A stretch of DNA of 64,000 nt, from the NCBI GenBank assembly GCA_963748985.1, contig CAVVKQ010000004.1, positions 1 to 64,000 on the forward strand, in the 5' to 3' direction. Positions within the stretch are counted from its first letter, which is position 1. Each line of letters opens with the position of its first letter. The DNA comes from RPQJ01 sp963748985 (lineage in GTDB: Bacteria; Pseudomonadota; Gammaproteobacteria; Steroidobacterales; Steroidobacteraceae). Both the position numbers and the translations under genes were made by a program. The notes under the pieces were generated by a model. That model was not told the DNA's origin, ran no database searches, and saw nothing but the letters and a program-made list of their open reading frames with translations. Shown here one piece after another: positions 60,929 to 64,000 of this stretch.

Positions 60929-63019
60929 TCACCACATGTCCCGCAACCGGTTCGCGACGTCGATGCGCGGGCCCTCGGCTGCCTGGTGTGCGCCGAAGCC
61001 TTCCTTCGTTTCCCCGGCGGTCACCCGCTGGAATCCCTTCAGCACCGGCTCGGTCAGGAATCGGCTGCGCGCGCCATGCACGTAGCGGTCCCCCATGCCC
61101 TGCTGTTGCGTGACGTAAAAGCGCACTGGAGCGATCAATCGCAGCTCGGTGCGGGCCCGCGTCATCGCCACGTAGAGCAAGCGGCGCTCCTCCTCCAGCA
61201 ATTCGGCCCGGCCGGCCGCGAACTCCGACGGGAACGTCCCGTCGGTGACGTTCAGCACGTGCACCGACTCCCACTCCTGCCCCTTCGCGGAATGCACCGT
61301 CGACAGCACGAGATAGTCCTCGTCGAGCAGCGGATCGCCTGCAAGGTCGCCCGTGGCTTGCGGCGGGTCGAGCGTGAGTTCGGTGACGAACGATTCGCGA
61401 GTGAGGTGCTGCTGGCTCAGGCGCTCGAGCTGGTCGAGATCACCGCGCCGCGCATGTGCTGCCTCGTACAGGCGGTCGAGCTGCGGTTCATACCATTGCC
61501 GCACGCGTCCCACCTGGCCTTCCCAGGGCGCATTGTCCGCGCCGATGTCGGCCAGCAACCGGGTGAGCGGGCCCCAGGTATCGCGCGTCGCAGCAGGCAC
61601 GGGGTGCGCCATCAACGCCAGCCACGAAAACGCGGCGGCTTCGAACGCTTCGCACGCGCGCTGCGCATTGGCGGGACCCATGCCAGGCAGCAACTGCAGC
61701 ACCCGGAAGGCGGCGATGCGGTTGCGCGGGTTGTCGGCCCAGCGCAGCAGCGCGAGCAGGTCCTTCACGTGCGCCGCTTCGAGGAACTTGAGGCCGCCGT
61801 ACTTCACGTACGGGATGTTCCTGCGCATGAGCTCGAGTTCAAGCACGTCGCTGTGATCGGCGTTGCGGAACAGTACCGCCTGGCGTCGGAGATCGACGCC
61901 ACGCTCGCGCGCCTCGAGCACGCAGTCAGCGACGAAGATCGCCTGTGCCTGTTCGTCAAGCACCGTCACGTACTGCGGCAAACTGCCGGGACCACGCACG
62001 CTGTGGAGGTGCTTGCGGTACTGCCGTGCGCCTTCCGCCATCAGCGCGTTGGCGGCGTCGAGCACGGGCTGCGTCGAACGATAGTTTTGCTCGAGCGTGA
62101 CGACGCGCGCGGGCGGCGTGAAGCGCGACGGAAATTCGAGGATGTTGTCGATCGACGCGGCACGGAAGGAATAGATCGCCTGTGCGTCGTCGCCGACGAT
62201 GGTGAGTCCGGCGCCGTCGGGCTTGAGCCGCAGCAGGATCTCGGCCTGCACGACGTTGGTATCCTGGTATTCATCGACCAGCACATGGTCGAAACGCGAG
62301 CCGATCTCGGCGGCCAGCGCCGGATCGGCCGTCATCACGTGCCAATAGAGCAGCAGGTCGTCGTAGTCGAGCACCTGCTGTTCGAGCTTGGCCTCGACGT
62401 AGGCGCGGCAGAGCGCGGTGAGCTGCACCTCCCAGTCCAGGCACCACGGGTACGCGGTCTCCAGCGTGTGCCGCAGCGGTCGTTGCGTGTTGACGCGATG
62501 CGAGTAGAGCCCTAAGCACGTGTCCTTGCGCGGGAATCGCTTCACCGTCTTCGAGAAGCCGAGCCGGTGACGCACGACGTCCATGAGGTCCGCGGCGTCC
62601 CCGCGGTCCAGCACGCTGAAGCCGGGATCGAGACCGAGCCGCGGCGCGTACTCGCGGATCAGGCGATTGCCGATCGAGTGGAACGTGCCGGACCACGGCA
62701 GGCGCAAGTGGTCGGGAACGCGGGTCGTCGAATTCGACTGGGCCGCGAGCGCCTCGGCCATGACTTTCTGCGCGCGTCGGGTCATTTCGAGCGCGGCCCG
62801 GCGCGTGAACGTGAGCAGCAGCATGCGCTCCGGCGGCACGCCGGCGAGCAGCAGGCGCGCGACGCGGTGCGCAAGGGTACTGGTCTTGCCCGTGCCCGCC
62901 CCGGCGATGACGAGCAATGGCGGTGCCTGAACTCCGCCACCGCCGCGAGGCTCGCCATGCATCACCGCGTCGCGTTGCGCGGCATTGAGCGTGGCAAAGG
63001 CAGAGTTCGTGGCGGCCAT
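60929..63019 (-). CDS. UvrD/Rep-family superfamily 1 DNA helicase
   Basis: 696 residues. SF1 motifs in order: LNAAQRDAV (Q motif), IAGAGTGKTSTL (Walker A), LLTFTRRAALEM, FHSIGNRLIREY, LVDEYQDTN (Walker B), GDDAQAIYSFR, LEQNYRST, TVHSAKGQEWE and LLYVAMTRAR. It is shorter than UvrD (720) and lacks the typical UvrD C-terminal tail. ATP-dependent 3'-5' unwinding is expected, in repair or replication restart. The start ATG 63019 has no strong SD. Confidence 0.93.
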   Translation of the reverse strand: MAATNSAFATLNAAQRDAVMHGEPRGGGGVQAPPLLVIAGAGTGKTSTLAHRVARLLLAGVPPERMLLLTFTRRAALEMTRRAQKVMAEALAAQSNSTTRVPDHLRLPWSGTFHSIGNRLIREYAPRLGLDPGFSVLDRGDAADLMDVVRHRLGFSKTVKRFPRKDTCLGLYSHRVNTQRPLRHTLETAYPWCLDWEVQLTALCRAYVEAKLEQQVLDYDDLLLYWHVMTADPALAAEIGSRFDHVLVDEYQDTNVVQAEILLRLKPDGAGLTIVGDDAQAIYSFRAASIDNILEFPSRFTPPARVVTLEQNYRSTQPVLDAANALMAEGARQYRKHLHSVRGPGSLPQYVTVLDEQAQAIFVADCVLEARERGVDLRRQAVLFRNADHSDVLELELMRRNIPYVKYGGLKFLEAAHVKDLLALLRWADNPRNRIAAFRVLQLLPGMGPANAQRACEAFEAAAFSWLALMAHPVPAATRDTWGPLTRLLADIGADNAPWEGQVGRVRQWYEPQLDRLYEAAHARRGDLDQLERLSQQHLTRESFVTELTLDPPQATGDLAGDPLLDEDYLVLSTVHSAKGQEWESVHVLNVTDGTFPSEFAAGRAELLEEERRLLYVAMTRARTELRLIAPVRFYVTQQQGMGDRYVHGARSRFLTEPVLKGFQRVTAGETKEGFGAHQAAEGPRIDVANRLRDMW

Positions 63020-63065
63020 GGCAGGCAGTCACTATAGGCAGCGGCTGTATGGATATCCAGTAGTA

Positions 63066-63093
63066 AGGGGTTAGGGGTTGGGGGATGGGGGTT
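63066..63093 (+). repeat. Single arm of GGGGTTA-type heptads
   Basis: Four units, GGGGTTA, GGGGTTG, GGGGATG, GGGGTTA, occupy 63066-63093, using the same units as the arm at 36306-36333 but with the two middle units swapped. Unlike the other copies it has no complementary arm nearby and lacks the GTCGGA junction (GTAAGA instead). It lies in the promoter region between the helicase (minus) and a membrane protein gene (plus). Confidence 0.9.
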
Positions 63094-63147
63094 AGTAAGA
63101 TGCTGCCCCCAGGGGTTTCGCTTCAATCACAAAAGGCTAAGAACCAG

Positions 63148-63576
63148 ATGGCGAAAGGGAACAGCGACGAGTTCGACATCGGCAGCATCGTCATGCGCGT
63201 GGTGTTTTCACTGGCGATCGTCTTCCTGACGTTCAACCCGACCGGGCACTCATACTTTCACTGGTTGCAGCAGAACCTGACACCGGTGCAGCCGGTGGTC
63301 GTGATCGCCGGCATCCTGTTGCTCGGCGCCTGGCTGTTCTTCATCCGTTCGACGTTCTCGTCGATGGGCACCATCGGCGTCGTGCTGCTGCTGGCGCTGT
63401 TCGCCGCCATCGTGTGGTGGATGGTCGCGCGAGGCTGGCTCTCGACTGCCGACAAGTCGACGATGGCGTGGGTGTTATTGACCTGCCTTGGCCTGCTGCT
63501 CGGCATCGGCATGTCGTGGGCGCACATCCGCGCGCGCATATCGGGCCAGGCGTCCGTCGACCGCGTCGACCAGTAG
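63148..63576 (+). CDS. Small four-helix membrane protein (DUF6524-like)
   Basis: 142 residues from ATG 63148; the frame is open to 63085, but that would translate the heptad repeat's flank. Four hydrophobic segments are visible: VMRVVFSLAIVFLTF, VVVIAGILLLGAWLFF, TIGVVLLLALFAAIVWWMV and MAWVLLTCLGLLLGIGMSW. FNPTGHSYFHW after the first helix is distinctive. It resembles DUF6524 proteins; function unknown. The next gene starts 29 bases later. Confidence 0.8.
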   Translation: MAKGNSDEFDIGSIVMRVVFSLAIVFLTFNPTGHSYFHWLQQNLTPVQPVVVIAGILLLGAWLFFIRSTFSSMGTIGVVLLLALFAAIVWWMVARGWLSTADKSTMAWVLLTCLGLLLGIGMSWAHIRARISGQASVDRVDQ

Positions 63577-63605
63577 CCGTTGCAGCCGATGCCGAAGGAA
63601 ATCCG

Positions 63606-64000
63606 ATGACCAGCGACGCACCGCAGGCGGAGCGATATCCGTCACAGCCGTCGCACGTGACGGCGCTCGACCTGCCGTTGCCGCCGCGCGAGTCGTTGCC
63701 GCCAGACCTGCAGAAGTACTTCCGCATGTGCGACGAGAAGATCGGCTTCCTGCCGAACGTGCTCGCCGCCTACACCTTCGACGAGAAGAAGCTGCGCGCG
63801 TTCATCGGCTTCTACAACGAACTGATGCTCGAGGACTCGCCGCTCAGCAAGCTCGAGCGCGAAATGATCGCAGTGGTCGTCTCGTCGGCCAATCGCTGTT
63901 ACTACTGCCAGGTGGCGCACGGGCAGGCGGTGCGCGAACTCTCGGGCGACCCGGCGCTCGGCGAGCTGCTGGTCATGAACTACCGCGCGGCGGCGCTGAC
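63606..64000 (+). CDS. Peroxidase-related AhpD-like protein, 5' part
   Basis: The first 131 codons of a gene that runs off the window. It begins at ATG 63606 with AAGGAAA 7 bases upstream. Visible parts are FRMCDEKIGFLPNVLAAYT, FIGFYNELM, LSKLEREMIAVVVSSANRC and the redox pair CYYCQVAHG near residue 98-101. This matches the uncharacterised peroxidase-related branch of the carboxymuconolactone decarboxylase/AhpD fold. It probably handles peroxide with a CxxC pair, in one transcript with the membrane protein. Confidence 0.9.
   Translation, partial: MTSDAPQAERYPSQPSHVTALDLPLPPRESLPPDLQKYFRMCDEKIGFLPNVLAAYTFDEKKLRAFIGFYNELMLEDSPLSKLEREMIAVVVSSANRCYYCQVAHGQAVRELSGDPALGELLVMNYRAAAL

Overview
The window is high-GC, densely coded bacterial DNA with no rRNA, tRNA, CRISPR array, insertion sequence or integrase that I can see. 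The gene content points to a free-living, plant- or soil-polymer-using gammaproteobacterium. The divergent rhlB / trxA-rho arrangement, PlsB, GreB, a YrfG-like phosphatase, ArfB, biosynthetic SpeA and a TonB-dependent receptor together fit an order such as Steroidobacterales, Nevskiales or Xanthomonadales. The exact taxon is an inference.

Region 1 (1-8446): the C-terminus of a tyrosine phenol-lyase/tryptophanase-type enzyme is followed by a secreted dienelactone-hydrolase-like protein, a glycoside-hydrolase-like protein and a cupin, all on +. A minus-strand set converges on them: TonB-dependent receptor, RidA lipoprotein, Gfo/Idh/MocA oxidoreductase. Region 2 (8705-21280) is an L-rhamnoside locus. 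One arm (minus) runs DeoR regulator, FGGY kinase, esterase, GPH-type transporter, GH78 alpha-L-rhamnosidase, M19 dipeptidase and a second exported RidA protein, mostly joined by 4-bp overlaps. The other arm (plus) encodes a fused rhamnulose-1-phosphate aldolase/lactaldehyde dehydrogenase and L-rhamnose isomerase. The divergent spacer carries a tandem 10-mer that overlaps a promoter-like -35 and is a candidate operator. Uptake of rhamnosides, deacylation, cytoplasmic hydrolysis, isomerisation, phosphorylation, aldol cleavage and lactaldehyde oxidation can all be read from this one locus.

Region 3 (21357-37420) is mostly housekeeping: a DUF3604 protein, an EamA transporter, rho-trxA, divergent rhlB, a YrfG-like phosphatase, CysQ, DUF3301, DUF465, an MscS channel, ArfB, a small lipoprotein, PlsB translationally coupled to a methyltransferase, another small lipoprotein, an alpha/beta hydrolase and an alkyltransferase-like (ATL) protein. 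Region 4 (37424-47470) has a fused hydantoinase/5-oxoprolinase, an isolated phage-tail-sheath-like gene, a Rieske oxygenase alpha subunit broken by a one-base homopolymer indel, an L,D-transpeptidase, and a TPM/TPM/LemA envelope group.

Region 5 (47538-64000): M13 metallopeptidase, DUF2721, a TPR protein, a 65-residue unknown protein with its own terminator, GreB, a GFA protein, homospermidine synthase, a glutathione transferase, a sulfurtransferase, biosynthetic arginine decarboxylase, a GDT1-type cation transporter, a glycine-rich RRM protein, a UvrD-like helicase, a small membrane protein and the start of an AhpD-like protein. Homospermidine synthase and SpeA suggest an arginine-agmatine-putrescine-homospermidine route.

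The most unusual non-coding signal is a set of intergenic heptanucleotide repeats, three of them telomere-like (GGGGTTA) and one AT-rich (TCACTAA/TGAATAG). Several are folded into long inverted repeats, one with a perfect 41-bp arm. The most unusual gene is the isolated tail-sheath homologue.
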